From the NCBI RefSeq assembly GCF_018847975.1, contig NZ_CP072597.1, positions 2,333,001 to 2,397,000 of the forward strand: a stretch of 64,000 nt of DNA, in the 5' to 3' direction. The position numbers were made by a program, and so were the translations under genes. The DNA comes from Lysobacter sp. K5869. Its GTDB lineage: Bacteria > Pseudomonadota > Gammaproteobacteria > Xanthomonadales > Xanthomonadaceae. The notes beneath the pieces are model-generated. The model did not search any database. It was not told the origin of the DNA and saw only the letters and a program-made list of their open reading frames with translations. Positions 42,623 through 52,689 of the stretch are shown here, piece by piece (the stretch's first letter is position 1; the number at the start of each line of letters is the position of its first letter).

Positions 42623-43594
42623 ATGCGTCAAAGTATTCGAGCGATTGTGGGCCCGCGCCGCGCCGCGCCGTTGTGGCTGGCGCTGGCGGGGTTGTTGGGT
42701 TCGGGCTGCGCGACCGCGGCCAACCAGAGCGGCGGGTTTTACGTCGATCCCGATTCCAACCCGGCGATCTGGGTGCGCGATCACGGCGGCGATGCGCGCG
42801 CGGCGAAGGTCCGCGCGTCGATCGCGAGCAAGCCGATGGCGCGCTGGTTCGGCAATTGGAGCGGGCCGATCGGCGGCGCGGTGTCGCGCTTCGTCGAAGC
42901 CGCGCGCAGCGCCGACAAGCTGCCGATCCTGGTCGCCTACAACGTTCCCGGGCGCGATTGCGGCGGCCATTCCGGCGGCGGCGCCGGCAGTCCGGAGGCG
43001 TACCGCACCTGGATTTCGAGTTTCGCCTCGGGCATCGGCAACGCGCGCGCGGTGGTGGTGATCGAGCCCGACGCGTTGGCGCAACTCGATTGCCTCGCCA
43101 GCGATCAGCGCGCGGTGCGCACGGGCCTGCTGCAATACGCCGCACGCGAGTTCAAGCTGCGCGCGCCCAACGCCTCGGTCTATCACGACGGCGGCAACGC
43201 CAGCTGGGTGCCCGCCGAGGAAATGGCGCGGCGTCTAAACGCGGCCGGCGCCAGCGAAATCCGCGGTTTCGCCTTGAACGTCTCGAACTACCACACCACG
43301 GCCGATTCCAATCGCTACGGCGCGGCGGTGAGCGCGGCGCTGAAGAATCAGTTTGGCTACGCGAAGCCGTTCGTGGTCGATACCAGCCGCAACGGCAACG
43401 GCTCCAACGGCGAGTGGTGCAATCCGGCCGGGCGCAAGCTCGGCGTGGTCTCGCAGAAGCCGAGCAGCGGCGCGGAGATGCTGTTGTGGGTCAAGGTGCC
43501 GGGCGATTCGGACGGCAATTGCGGCATCGCGCCGAACACGCCGGCCGGTACGTTCTCGCCGGACATCGCCACGCGCTTGATCGACGGGCGCTGA
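42623..43594 (+). CDS. Secreted glycoside hydrolase family 6 (endoglucanase/cellobiohydrolase)
   Basis: 323 residues. ATG at 42623 with AGGAGGAG upstream. Signal peptide (1-~33; LGSGC could be a weak lipobox, otherwise cleaved after ATAA). GH6 signatures are complete: Asp112 in NVPGRDCGGHSGGG and Asp150 in VVVIEPDAL, 38 residues apart as in bacterial GH6 enzymes, plus VYHDGGNASWV, GFALNVSNY, FVVDTSRNGNG and LLWVKVPGDSDGNC. It is a catalytic domain only, without a carbohydrate-binding module. It would hydrolyse beta-1,4-glucan outside the cell. Monocistronic with a hairpin after the stop. Confidence 0.95.
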   Translation: MRQSIRAIVGPRRAAPLWLALAGLLGSGCATAANQSGGFYVDPDSNPAIWVRDHGGDARAAKVRASIASKPMARWFGNWSGPIGGAVSRFVEAARSADKLPILVAYNVPGRDCGGHSGGGAGSPEAYRTWISSFASGIGNARAVVVIEPDALAQLDCLASDQRAVRTGLLQYAAREFKLRAPNASVYHDGGNASWVPAEEMARRLNAAGASEIRGFALNVSNYHTTADSNRYGAAVSAALKNQFGYAKPFVVDTSRNGNGSNGEWCNPAGRKLGVVSQKPSSGAEMLLWVKVPGDSDGNCGIAPNTPAGTFSPDIATRLIDGR

Positions 43595-43618
43595 TCCGCC
43601 TTCCGATCCGCCTTTGAA

Positions 43619-43646
43619 GGAACGCGCCGGACGACCGGCGCGTTCC
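43619..43646 (+). terminator. Hairpin after GH6 gene
   Basis: GGAACGCGCCGG / CCGGCGCGTTCC perfect 12-bp stem with an ACGA loop, 25 bp after the stop. No T-run. Confidence 0.6.
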
Positions 43647-43851
43647 GCACCGCGCACTCGCCGCGTTGCGCGCGCACATCCCTTCGTGCGCGCAGCGCCG
43701 CGATGCCGCGGCCGCCGGGAGCGGCCGCGCTTTGTTCTCTCCCCGGTCCGCCGCGCGCGTCGCGGCGTGGCGGCGGCGCGCCCGGCGCTCGGGGCCGCGC
43801 CGCCGCCGGCCGGACTTTTCCGCGCCGCATCGCGGCGCGCGGAGCCGTCGC

Positions 43852-44016
43852 ATGCCGTGGTTTTGCTTGCGTTCCTGGACGCGTTGCCGGCGCGGGCTGT
43901 GGTGCGCGCTGGCGCTGCAGACCGCGCTGGTCAGCGCGGTGGCGGTGTCGTCCGACCGCGACTTGCTGCGCGCCGAACTGTCGCGCGCGCAGCCGCGGAT
44001 TCCGGCCTCGCGCTGA
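43852..44016 (+). CDS. Possible small membrane protein (54 aa)
   Basis: ATG at 43852 has GGAG 7 nt upstream. The product would have a Cys/Trp-rich basic start (MPWFCLRSWTRCRRGLWC), one hydrophobic helix (ALALQTALVSAVAV) and a short charged tail. Composition fits a small one-helix membrane protein, but the region is so GC-rich that a chance frame is a real alternative. Confidence 0.25.
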   Translation: MPWFCLRSWTRCRRGLWCALALQTALVSAVAVSSDRDLLRAELSRAQPRIPASR

Positions 44017-44213
44017 GCGCGGCCGACGTTTTCCCGTTGCGCACCATGGGCCCGTGCCCCCGGGGCCCGGCGGCCGTTCGCTGGCGGCCGTAGTGCGTTG
44101 GCGGGGCGTCGCGTGGCGGCCTCCACTCGTGGATGGAGGCCGCTCCGCGGCGTTTTCTCCGCGCCGGCGCGCCCGCGCCGGCGCTTTCTTCGTTCATCGC
44201 AGGAGTCTTCGCC

Positions 44214-44732
44214 ATGGTCCGCTTCTCCGTACGTCTCGCCGCCGCCGCGCTCGCGCTGGCGCTGTCTTGCGGCGCTTTCGCCGCCGCGCCCAAGTTCCAG
44301 ATGCCGTTCCCGTGCAAGCAGGTCTGGCACGGCAACACCCGCGAGAACCACAGTCCCAAGCTGGCGGTCGACCTGAGCCGCGCCAACGGCGAGGGCGACA
44401 AGGTGGTGGCCGCGGCCAAGGGCACGGTCAGCAAGGTGCGCAATATGGGCAACCGCAGCTACGGCAAGTACGTGACGATCGATCACGGCGGCGGCTGGAG
44501 CACGCTGTACGCGCATTTGAATTCGTATTCGGTCAAGGTCGGCGACCGGCTCGAACAAGGCCAGGGCCTGGGCACGGTGGGCAACACCGGCGGCTCGTTC
44601 GGCGCGCACCTGCATCACGAGCAACTGCTCAACGGCGCGCTGCAGAAGATCAAGTTCGACGGCCGCACGATTCATTACTACGACGGCCGCGACCGCTACA
44701 CCGACTACAAGAGCGCCAACCGCTGCCCGTGA
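44214..44732 (+). CDS. Secreted M23-family (LytM) metallopeptidase
   Basis: 172 residues. ATG at 44214 with AGGAG upstream; signal peptide to about residue 24 (CGAFAAA). The LytM fold is recognisable: zinc ligands His46 and Asp53 in NHSPKLAVDLS and the HxH motif at 132-134 (GAHLHHEQ), with His101 in TLYAHLNSY and a typical VVAAAKGTVSKV strand. It would cut peptide cross-bridges in murein, its own or that of prey bacteria. It lacks a long propeptide, unlike the secreted beta-lytic proteases of Lysobacter, so a role in the periplasm is possible. Monocistronic. Confidence 0.9.
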   Translation: MVRFSVRLAAAALALALSCGAFAAAPKFQMPFPCKQVWHGNTRENHSPKLAVDLSRANGEGDKVVAAAKGTVSKVRNMGNRSYGKYVTIDHGGGWSTLYAHLNSYSVKVGDRLEQGQGLGTVGNTGGSFGAHLHHEQLLNGALQKIKFDGRTIHYYDGRDRYTDYKSANRCP

Positions 44733-44802
44733 GCGCGCGGCGCGCGCGTCGATAGGCCGAAAGCCACATCACCGCGCGCGCCGCGGCGGTTACGATCCGG
44801 GC

Positions 44803-45663
44803 ATGAGCCTGCGCCGTTATCTGCAATTGGATGTGTTCGCCCACCGCATCGGCGCCGGCAATCCGCTGGCGGTGGTGTTCGATGCGCAAGGGTTGGACGA
44901 TGCGGCGATGCAGTCGTTCGCGGCCTGGATGCATCTGCCGGAAACGGTGTTCCTGCTGCCGCCGGACGCGGGCGCGGACTATCGCGTGCGCATCTTCACC
45001 CCGACCCGCGAACTCGATTTCGCCGGGCACCCCAGCGTCGGCGCGGCCTGGGCCGTGCTCGACGCGCGCCGCGTGGCGGCCGGTTGCGAGGCGATGGTGC
45101 AGCAATGCGCGGCCGGCCTGCTGCCGGTGCGGGTGGCGCACGATGCGACCGGGCCGCGGGTGTCGGTGCGCACGCCGGCGGCGAAGCGCTTAGGCGTCGA
45201 ACCCGACGCCGCGGCCGTGCGCGCGGCGCTGCACGGCTTGCCGCTGGGCGAACTGCGGCCGGCGTTGTGGGACAACGGCGCGCGCTGGTGGCTGGCCGAG
45301 GTCGCCGACGCGCGCGCCTTGCGCGAGCTGCGGCCGGATCTGGCGGCGATCGCCGCGCTCGGCGGCGACGCGCTCGGGCTGGCCTTGTTCGCGCCCGGCG
45401 ACGTGGCCGGCTGCGCGCGGACCGTGCGCGCGTTCTGCCCGGGCGACGGCTTCGCCGAGGATCCGGTCACCGGCAGCGCCAACGCGGCCGTCGCCGCCGC
45501 CTTGCTGGCGGACGGACGGTTGCGCGCGGGCGAGAGCTATAGCGCGAGCCAGGGGCGCGAGGTCGGGCGCGACGGACGGGTCGAGCTGCGCGTCGACGAG
45601 GACGGGGCGGTCTGGGTCGGCGGCCGGGTGCAGGCGGTGATCCGCGGCAGCGTGGAGTGGTGA
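44803..45663 (+). CDS. PhzF-family isomerase/epimerase
   Basis: 286 residues of the PhzF/diaminopimelate-epimerase fold, two similar halves. Catalytic Glu47 in HLPETVFLL, FTPTRELDFAGHPSVGAA, and EDPVTGSANAAVAAALL in the second half are the family hallmarks. PhzF itself isomerises a phenazine precursor; most genomic relatives, like this one, are stand-alone with unknown substrate. No phenazine genes are present. Cytoplasmic. ATG at 44803; TACGAT at 44789-44794 may be the -10 box. Confidence 0.93.
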   Translation: MSLRRYLQLDVFAHRIGAGNPLAVVFDAQGLDDAAMQSFAAWMHLPETVFLLPPDAGADYRVRIFTPTRELDFAGHPSVGAAWAVLDARRVAAGCEAMVQQCAAGLLPVRVAHDATGPRVSVRTPAAKRLGVEPDAAAVRAALHGLPLGELRPALWDNGARWWLAEVADARALRELRPDLAAIAALGGDALGLALFAPGDVAGCARTVRAFCPGDGFAEDPVTGSANAAVAAALLADGRLRAGESYSASQGREVGRDGRVELRVDEDGAVWVGGRVQAVIRGSVEW

Positions 45664-46221
45664 GCGCCGGATTTGCCAATTTGGATGTGCATAATGCAAA
45701 TGGCGGCGTTTACGTAATTGTGGCAACGATCGGCTAAATCGGCCGTTCGCGGCGGTTGGGGCCGGGCGGGAGCCGGAATTGCCTCGTGTCAGTCCCGCCC
45801 GCGCCCGGGTTTTCGATGACGGCGCCCGGCGCGTCCGCGGCGTCCGGAAACGGCGACTGAGTCACAATTATCGGTTGCGGTTTTCAGGATGGTGTACCGC
45901 GACCCGGCCGTACCGGGTTCGCGTGCCGCCGGCCTGTCCGGGGCGATCCGCATTGCGCGTTTCTGCGCGCCCGGAATGAACGAAAATCACCGTTTCTCAC
46001 TGAAAACGCCGGCTATCGGAAATCTTCCGCGGCCCCGTCGGCGCGGCCGTTTTCATCACGCGTCCGTAACGATAAACAGGAGCAGCCTGTCCGCGATACA
46101 CACGAGATTCGCACCTCGAAAGTGTGTTGTCGGCGCTTAGCCGGTGTCGCCCCCGAGACGCAGGCACGGCGGTCTAAACCTCAGGGCACGGAGCAGCGCA
46201 AGGCTGCATTCGGAGGACGTG
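45664..46221. other. Upstream region of the collagen-like gene
   Basis: About 560 bp, less GC-rich than its surroundings around 45680-45740 and 46050-46130. No gene supported; probably the promoter region of the collagen-like protein. Confidence 0.4.
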
Positions 46222-47721
46222 ATGGGCACCAAGGGCATTCGTAAGGCGCTTTCGTACAGCCTGCTGGCCGCGTGCATTTTGACGATCACCGTGGCGACGA
46301 CGGGCTGTTCCGGCTCCGGCGGCGTCAAATCCAGCTTCAATCCGAACCCGGGCAGTCCGGGCGGCCCCGGCGAGCCCGGCGGCCCCAGCGGTCCGGGCGG
46401 CCCCGGCGATCCGGGCGGTCCTGGCGGTCCAGGCAATCCGGGGGGGCCAGGCAATCCTGGCGGGCCCGGCAACCCGGGTGGCCCGGGCAATCCCGGCGGA
46501 CCCGGCAATCCAGGCGGTCCGGGCAATCCGGGCAATCCGGGCGGCCCCGGCAATCCGGGCGGTCCGGGCAGCACCTCGGCCAGCAATGCGGTGGGTTCGA
46601 TCATCACCACGGCCGGCAATCTGGTGTCCGGCATCGGCAGCGGCGTGAGCTCGCTGGGCGCGCAGATTCCGAATCAGGCGCTGCTGGGCGGCAATAACCC
46701 GACCACGCAGGGTCTGGCCAAGGTCGTCGACGATCTCGGCAAGACCGTCAGCGGCCTGGGCAGCGCGACCAGCAGCGGGCTCGGCCAGATCGGCAACATC
46801 TCCAACCCGGTCGGCACCACGGTCGGCGGCGTCGACAACCTCGTCGTCAACGTCGGCACCACGGTCGACGATCTGGGCAAGACGGTCGCGACCGTCGGCG
46901 CGTTCCAGGGCTCGCCGATCCAGCCGCTGACCAGCGCGGCCGGCGGTTTGGTCTCGGGCGTCGGCGGCGGGGTCAAGACCGTCGGCGGCAAGCTCGGCGG
47001 CGTGCTCGAAGGGCAGGCCGGGCAGCAGCTGACCGGCGCGCTCAGCCAGATCGCGACGCCGGTGGCGGGCCTGTTGCAGACCAACGGCGGCAGCGCCGGC
47101 GGCAGCGGCGGCAGCAATCTGGTGGCGAACGCTTCGCGCGGCACCGGCGGCTTGGTCACCGGCGTGGCCGCGGCCGGCGCGGGTTTGGGCGGCGCGATCA
47201 GCGGCGCACCGGTACCGGGCGGCGCGGCGGGCGTGACCGGCGTGGTCGGCGGCGCGGTGAGCGGGCTCAGCGGCAATCTCGGCACGGTCGGCGCGGGCAT
47301 CACCGCCGGGCTCGGCAATGCCGGTTCGATCGCCAATCCGGTCGGCGTGACCGCGGCCGGCGCGACCACCGCGGTGGCCGGCGTGGGCGCCACGGTCGGC
47401 GGCGTCGGTGCGGGCTTGGCCGGCGCGGGCGCGACGACGCCATTGGCGCCGGTGACCGGCTTGGTCGGCGGCGCGGTGGCCGGGGTCGGCGGCGCGGTGA
47501 CGCAGGTCGGCACGGGGGCTACGGCGGCGGTGAACGGTCCGCTGCAGCCGGTGACTCAGGGGCTGAGCACGGTCGTCAACGGCGTAGCCGGGGCGACCGG
47601 GCTCAACAATCAAAACGGCGGTTTGCTCGGCGGCGCGTTGAACAGCGCCACCGGCGCCACCGGCGACAAGGGCGGTCTGCTCGGCACCGGCTTGCTCGGC
47701 AAGAAGGGCGCCAAGCCGTAA
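46222..47721 (+). CDS. Collagen-like repeat lipoprotein
   Basis: 499 residues. ATG at 46222 has GGAGG 5 nt upstream. Signal sequence with a lipobox-like ATTGC (Cys29). A run of Gly-X-Y triplets (about 43-118), almost all GNPGGP or GGPGxP units, should form a collagen triple helix. The remaining 380 residues are Gly/Val/Ala/Thr-rich with a recurring theme ([20 protein letters not shown]) that suggests a repetitive hydrophobic fibre or helical bundle. It is followed by a hairpin and then, about 220 bp on, by a ShlB/FhaC translocator, its likely partner. A surface fibre role is inferred. Confidence 0.9.
   Translation: MGTKGIRKALSYSLLAACILTITVATTGCSGSGGVKSSFNPNPGSPGGPGEPGGPSGPGGPGDPGGPGGPGNPGGPGNPGGPGNPGGPGNPGGPGNPGGPGNPGNPGGPGNPGGPGSTSASNAVGSIITTAGNLVSGIGSGVSSLGAQIPNQALLGGNNPTTQGLAKVVDDLGKTVSGLGSATSSGLGQIGNISNPVGTTVGGVDNLVVNVGTTVDDLGKTVATVGAFQGSPIQPLTSAAGGLVSGVGGGVKTVGGKLGGVLEGQAGQQLTGALSQIATPVAGLLQTNGGSAGGSGGSNLVANASRGTGGLVTGVAAAGAGLGGAISGAPVPGGAAGVTGVVGGAVSGLSGNLGTVGAGITAGLGNAGSIANPVGVTAAGATTAVAGVGATVGGVGAGLAGAGATTPLAPVTGLVGGAVAGVGGAVTQVGTGATAAVNGPLQPVTQGLSTVVNGVAGATGLNNQNGGLLGGALNSATGATGDKGGLLGTGLLGKKGAKP
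46345..46572 (+). repeat. Collagen-type 9-bp tandem repeats
   Basis: Tandem GGCAATCCG/GGCGGTCCG/GGCGGCCCC units encoding Gly-X-Y. Such runs are prone to slippage, so the length probably varies between strains. Confidence 0.9.
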
Positions 47722-47758
47722 GCGTCGGTTGCGTCCGAGTCGGGTTGTGATCCACCGC

Positions 47759-47785
47759 GCGGGAACGGCCTGGGGCCGTTCCCGC
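47759..47785 (+). terminator. Hairpin between collagen-like gene and translocator
   Basis: GCGGGAACGGCC / GGCCGTTCCCGC perfect 12-bp stem with a TGG loop, 37 bp after the stop. No T-run; it may attenuate rather than block read-through into the translocator. Confidence 0.6.
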
Positions 47786-47943
47786 CGCGGCATAACGACG
47801 TAGAGTGATTCGCGAGACGTCTTGCGGATGCGCGCCCGGCCTAGGGCGGACGCGCATCCCCTTTGCGGCGCCCCGTCCGCAGCGCGCGACGGCCGGCGCC
47901 GGTTGCCGAAGTTCGGTGTCGCCGACGACTTAAGGGGCCGTGC

Positions 47944-49677
47944 ATGGGAACAGGGCTTTGGGGAAAGCGCTATCCACTCGCGCTGGCGGTGTCCGCGTAT
48001 TTAGCAGCGTTCGTGTTCGCGAGCCCGCCGGCGTCCGCCCAAACCGCCCCGCCGCGATTGCCGAGCACCGGCAATCCGCTGCAGACCTTGCCGCAGGCGC
48101 CGCTGCCGAAAGGGCCGCCGAAGGTCGAGACCACGGTCGCGCCGCAGCAGAATCCCGAAATGGCCGCGTTTCTGGCGCTGCAGCTGACGCCGTCGCGGTT
48201 CGAGGTGTCCGGCGTCAAGTCGGTGCCGTTCGACGATGTGATCGCCTTGTTCAAGCCGCTGGCCGGCCAGCCGATCACCGTCGCGCAACTGCTCACCGCG
48301 GCCGACGCCTGCACCAAGCTGTACCGCAAGCACGGCTACGCGCTGTCGTTCTGCTACGTGCCGACCCAGGACTTCGCCGACGGCGCGGTGCGGGTGGTGG
48401 CGGTGGAAGGCTACGTGGCGCAGGTGCGCATCCAGGGCAAGGTCGGCGGGCTGGAGCGCAAGATCCGCGCGATCGCCCAGCGCATCGTCGACGACCGGCC
48501 GCTGCGGCAGAAGACCTTCGAGCGTTACTCGCAGATTCTCGGTTTCCTGCCGGGCGCGAAGATCGGCCTCAACGTGCCGGCGCCGACCACGACCGACGGC
48601 GCGACCTCGCTCGACGTCACCGTGCAGGCCAAGCGTTACGAGGCGACGTGGGCGCTGGAGTTCAACCATCCCGGCACCCAAGGCCTGATGACGCTCAACC
48701 TCAACGCGCTGACGCCGTTGGCCGAGCAATGGAGTCTGGCGGGGCTGTATCCCGACGGCCGCGGCAACGAACGCTTCTACAGCGCCGCGTACCAGCAGAT
48801 GTTCGGCAGCGACGGGTGGATCGGCCGCGCCGAAGGGTCGCGCTATCGCGGCGTGCCGGTGACGCAGACGCCGCTGCCGGCGTTTCTCGATCACCGCGTC
48901 GAGCAGGACCGCTATGCGCTGAGCGCGCGCTATCCGCTGAGGCTGGAGAACGAACGCTCGCTGTTCCTGTCGCTGGGCGCATACGCGGCCGATCAATCCG
49001 ACCGCTACCTCAACCGCATCAGCGGCGCGACCCTGGAGCAGCGTTCCAAGACCCGGGTGATCCAGGCCGGCGTGGATTTCTCCCAGGCCAAGAAAGACCG
49101 CGCGCGCCAGATCAGCCTGCAGATCGGGCGCGGTTTGGATCTGTGGGGCGCCAAGGCCGAGACCTTGACCAACATCGGCGGGCTGATCCTGCCGTCGGCC
49201 AGCGACGTCGCCTTCACCCGCTACACCTTGGGCTATGCGCAGAGCCGCGCGTGGAAGGACCAGCGCTACCTCGCGGTGCTGCGCGCGACCGCGCAGTACA
49301 CCCGCGACCGCTTGCCTTCGTCGGAACAGATCAGCTTCGGCGGCAGCCGCTTCGCCCTGGCCTACGATCCGGGCGAAACCTCGGGCGACCGCGGCTGGGG
49401 CGTGGGTTTCGAGTTGAGCCGCAATTTCAAACCGCAGACGCGCTGGCTCAAGGCGGTGTCGCCGTATCTGGCCGTGCAGCACGCACAGGTGTCGCTGAGC
49501 GATGGGCGCCGCCCGGCGCCGAACCGGCTCGGAACCGTGGCGCTGGGCGTGCGCTTGTCGGACAACAAGCATTACAGCCTGGATTTCGCCTATGCCAAGC
49601 CGACGGCGGATTTGCCGTTGGAGACGGACGATCGCAAGCCGCGGTGGAATTTGAATTTTTCGTATCAGGTGCCGTGA
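47944..49677 (+). CDS. ShlB/FhaC/HecB-family two-partner secretion translocator
   Basis: 577 residues. ATG at 47944 has AAGGGG upstream. Signal peptide to about residue 36 (PPASAQ). A Pro-rich linker (~37-75) is followed by POTRA domains (~80-235; RFEVSGVKSVPFDDVIALFK, AADACTKLYRKHGYALSFCY, VRVVAVEGYVAQVRIQGKVG) and a 16-strand barrel (~240-577) with the family's GRAEGSRYRGVPV and RFALAYDPGE motifs and a C-terminal NFSYQVP strand. TpsB proteins export large filamentous partners across the outer membrane. The only candidate partner nearby is the collagen-like lipoprotein; there is no classical haemagglutinin-type TpsA. Confidence 0.93.
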   Translation: MGTGLWGKRYPLALAVSAYLAAFVFASPPASAQTAPPRLPSTGNPLQTLPQAPLPKGPPKVETTVAPQQNPEMAAFLALQLTPSRFEVSGVKSVPFDDVIALFKPLAGQPITVAQLLTAADACTKLYRKHGYALSFCYVPTQDFADGAVRVVAVEGYVAQVRIQGKVGGLERKIRAIAQRIVDDRPLRQKTFERYSQILGFLPGAKIGLNVPAPTTTDGATSLDVTVQAKRYEATWALEFNHPGTQGLMTLNLNALTPLAEQWSLAGLYPDGRGNERFYSAAYQQMFGSDGWIGRAEGSRYRGVPVTQTPLPAFLDHRVEQDRYALSARYPLRLENERSLFLSLGAYAADQSDRYLNRISGATLEQRSKTRVIQAGVDFSQAKKDRARQISLQIGRGLDLWGAKAETLTNIGGLILPSASDVAFTRYTLGYAQSRAWKDQRYLAVLRATAQYTRDRLPSSEQISFGGSRFALAYDPGETSGDRGWGVGFELSRNFKPQTRWLKAVSPYLAVQHAQVSLSDGRRPAPNRLGTVALGVRLSDNKHYSLDFAYAKPTADLPLETDDRKPRWNLNFSYQVP

Positions 49678-49804
49678 GGGCGCTTGCGGCGTGAGGGCGC
49701 GGCGAGCGTGAGCGGCGGGCCGGCCGCTAAGGGCGGGCCGATGCGGGAGCGTGAGCGGCGATTGTGGTGGCGCGGCTGCGGTGTGGGGTTCGCGGTGGGC
49801 GTCG

Positions 49805-49894
49805 TGTCGCGGTCGCAGCTTGCGCAGCTCCTACAGGGGCTTCGGCCGGTTCGTTCCAGACTGTAGGAGCTGCGCGAGCTGCGACCGCGACACC
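49805..49894. repeat. REP-like palindromic element, copy 1
   Basis: 32-bp arms with one mismatch (49805-49836 and 49863-49894, the right arm reading TGTAGGAGCTGCGCGAGCTG onward) around a 26-nt loop. The same element, including the loop, recurs in inverted orientation at 63231-63314. It lies between the translocator and the convergent recQ. Confidence 0.9.
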
Positions 49895-49933
49895 GCGCTT
49901 ACGACGAAGCTTTCCCGCAACCGCGCGCCGCCG

Positions 49934-51757
<1,824 letters not shown>

Positions 51758-51816
51758 GCGCCTAGTTTACCGGCGCGGGCGCTCGGGGCGGTCGGAGAAG
51801 CCCATGGGCGCGGGTC

Positions 51817-51916
51817 GGGTTTTTCGTGGCGCGGGCTTCAGCCCGCGGGCGCCGGCGCCGGGATCGCGCCGATCCGGCCGAAAACGCCGGGCCCAAGGCC
51901 GCGCCACGAAAAACCC
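51817..51916. repeat. Imperfect palindromic element (GCGGGCTTCAGCCCGC type)
   Basis: Arms GGGTTTTTCGTGGCGCGGGC (51817-51836) and GCCGCGCCACGAAAAACCC (51898-51916) enclose a smaller palindrome GCGGGCTTCAGCCCGC. It belongs to the class of short palindromic elements common between Xanthomonadaceae genes and overlaps the terminator of the Dps gene. Confidence 0.7.
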
Positions 51917-51943
51917 CTCTCCCGGCGGGCGGAAGAGGGGTTT
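51911..51943 (-). terminator. Rho-independent terminator of the Dps gene
   Basis: AAACCCCTCT / AGAGGGGTTT 10-bp stem; read leftward it continues TTTTT. It begins about 50 bp after the Dps stop. Confidence 0.8.
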
Positions 51944-51992
51944 CGGGGGGCATCGGCCCGGGCGGCGCGCGCCGCGCCGGGCGGTTCGCGGC

Positions 51993-52553
51993 TTACTGCA
52001 GCAGCGAACGCAGCATCCACGCATACTTCTCGTGGGTCTGCAGGCGCTGGGTCAGCAGGTCCTCGGTCGGCGCGTCGTCGACGTCGTCGGCCTGGTCGAG
52101 TACCTTGCGCGCGGTGCGGCACACCGCTTCGTTGCCGACCACCAGCTGGCGTACCATTTCGCGCCAGTCGGCGGTGTCGGTCAGGCCCGGCTCCTCGGAG
52201 ATCGAGGACAGGCGCACGAATTCGGCGTACGAGCCCGGGGCGTTGAAGCCCAGGGCGCGGATGCGCTCGGCGATCCCGTCCAGCGCGATCCACTGCTCGT
52301 TGTACTGGGTCTCGAACATCACGTGCAGGGTGTTGAACATCGGCCCGGTCACGTTCCAGTGGAAGTTGTGGGTCTTCAGGTACAGGGTGTAGCTGTCGGC
52401 CAGGAAGCGCGACAGGCCCTCGGCGATCTTCTTGCGATCGCCCGGCGAGATCCCGATATCGATCGACGGACCGCGCTCGACCGCAGCGGCCGGCGCGGCT
52501 TGCGCGGCGGGCTTGCCGGATTTGGTCTTGTCGGACTTGTTGGACTTGGCCAT
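51993..52553 (-). CDS. dps: Dps-family ferritin-like DNA-binding protein
   Basis: 186 residues. ATG at 52553 with AAGGAG upstream; an in-frame extension further upstream is Pro-rich and unlikely. A Lys/Ala-rich N-terminal tail ([20 protein letters not shown]) is suited to DNA binding. The ferritin-like four-helix domain has the ferroxidase residues in [12 protein letters not shown] and [20 protein letters not shown]. Dodecamers of this family oxidise and store iron and protect DNA from peroxide in stationary phase. Monocistronic, divergent from hrpA. Confidence 0.95.
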   Translation of the reverse strand: MAKSNKSDKTKSGKPAAQAAPAAAVERGPSIDIGISPGDRKKIAEGLSRFLADSYTLYLKTHNFHWNVTGPMFNTLHVMFETQYNEQWIALDGIAERIRALGFNAPGSYAEFVRLSSISEEPGLTDTADWREMVRQLVVGNEAVCRTARKVLDQADDVDDAPTEDLLTQRLQTHEKYAWMLRSLLQ

Positions 52554-52689
52554 GTGCGACTCCTTGCTGTGCGGGGGTGGCGGACTCGGAGAATCCGGAA
52601 CGGTTTCCGGACTTTGCGGCGACAATAGGCGCAGTCGCCGCCGAAGTGAAATGGTTTGTTTTTAGCGCTGCGATGCAGACGGTCTATCG

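Larger units (their letters stand above)
43595..44213. other. GC-rich intergenic region
   Basis: About 620 bp of extremely GC-rich sequence with hairpins at 43619-43646 and 44116-44143 and one uncertain 54-aa frame at 43852. No other gene is supported. Confidence 0.4.

Noticed and set aside
46345..46572. Short tandem repeats as a CRISPR-like array
   Set aside because: The period is 9 bp without spacers and encodes in-frame Gly-X-Y collagen triplets. No CRISPR array or cas gene was seen anywhere in the window.
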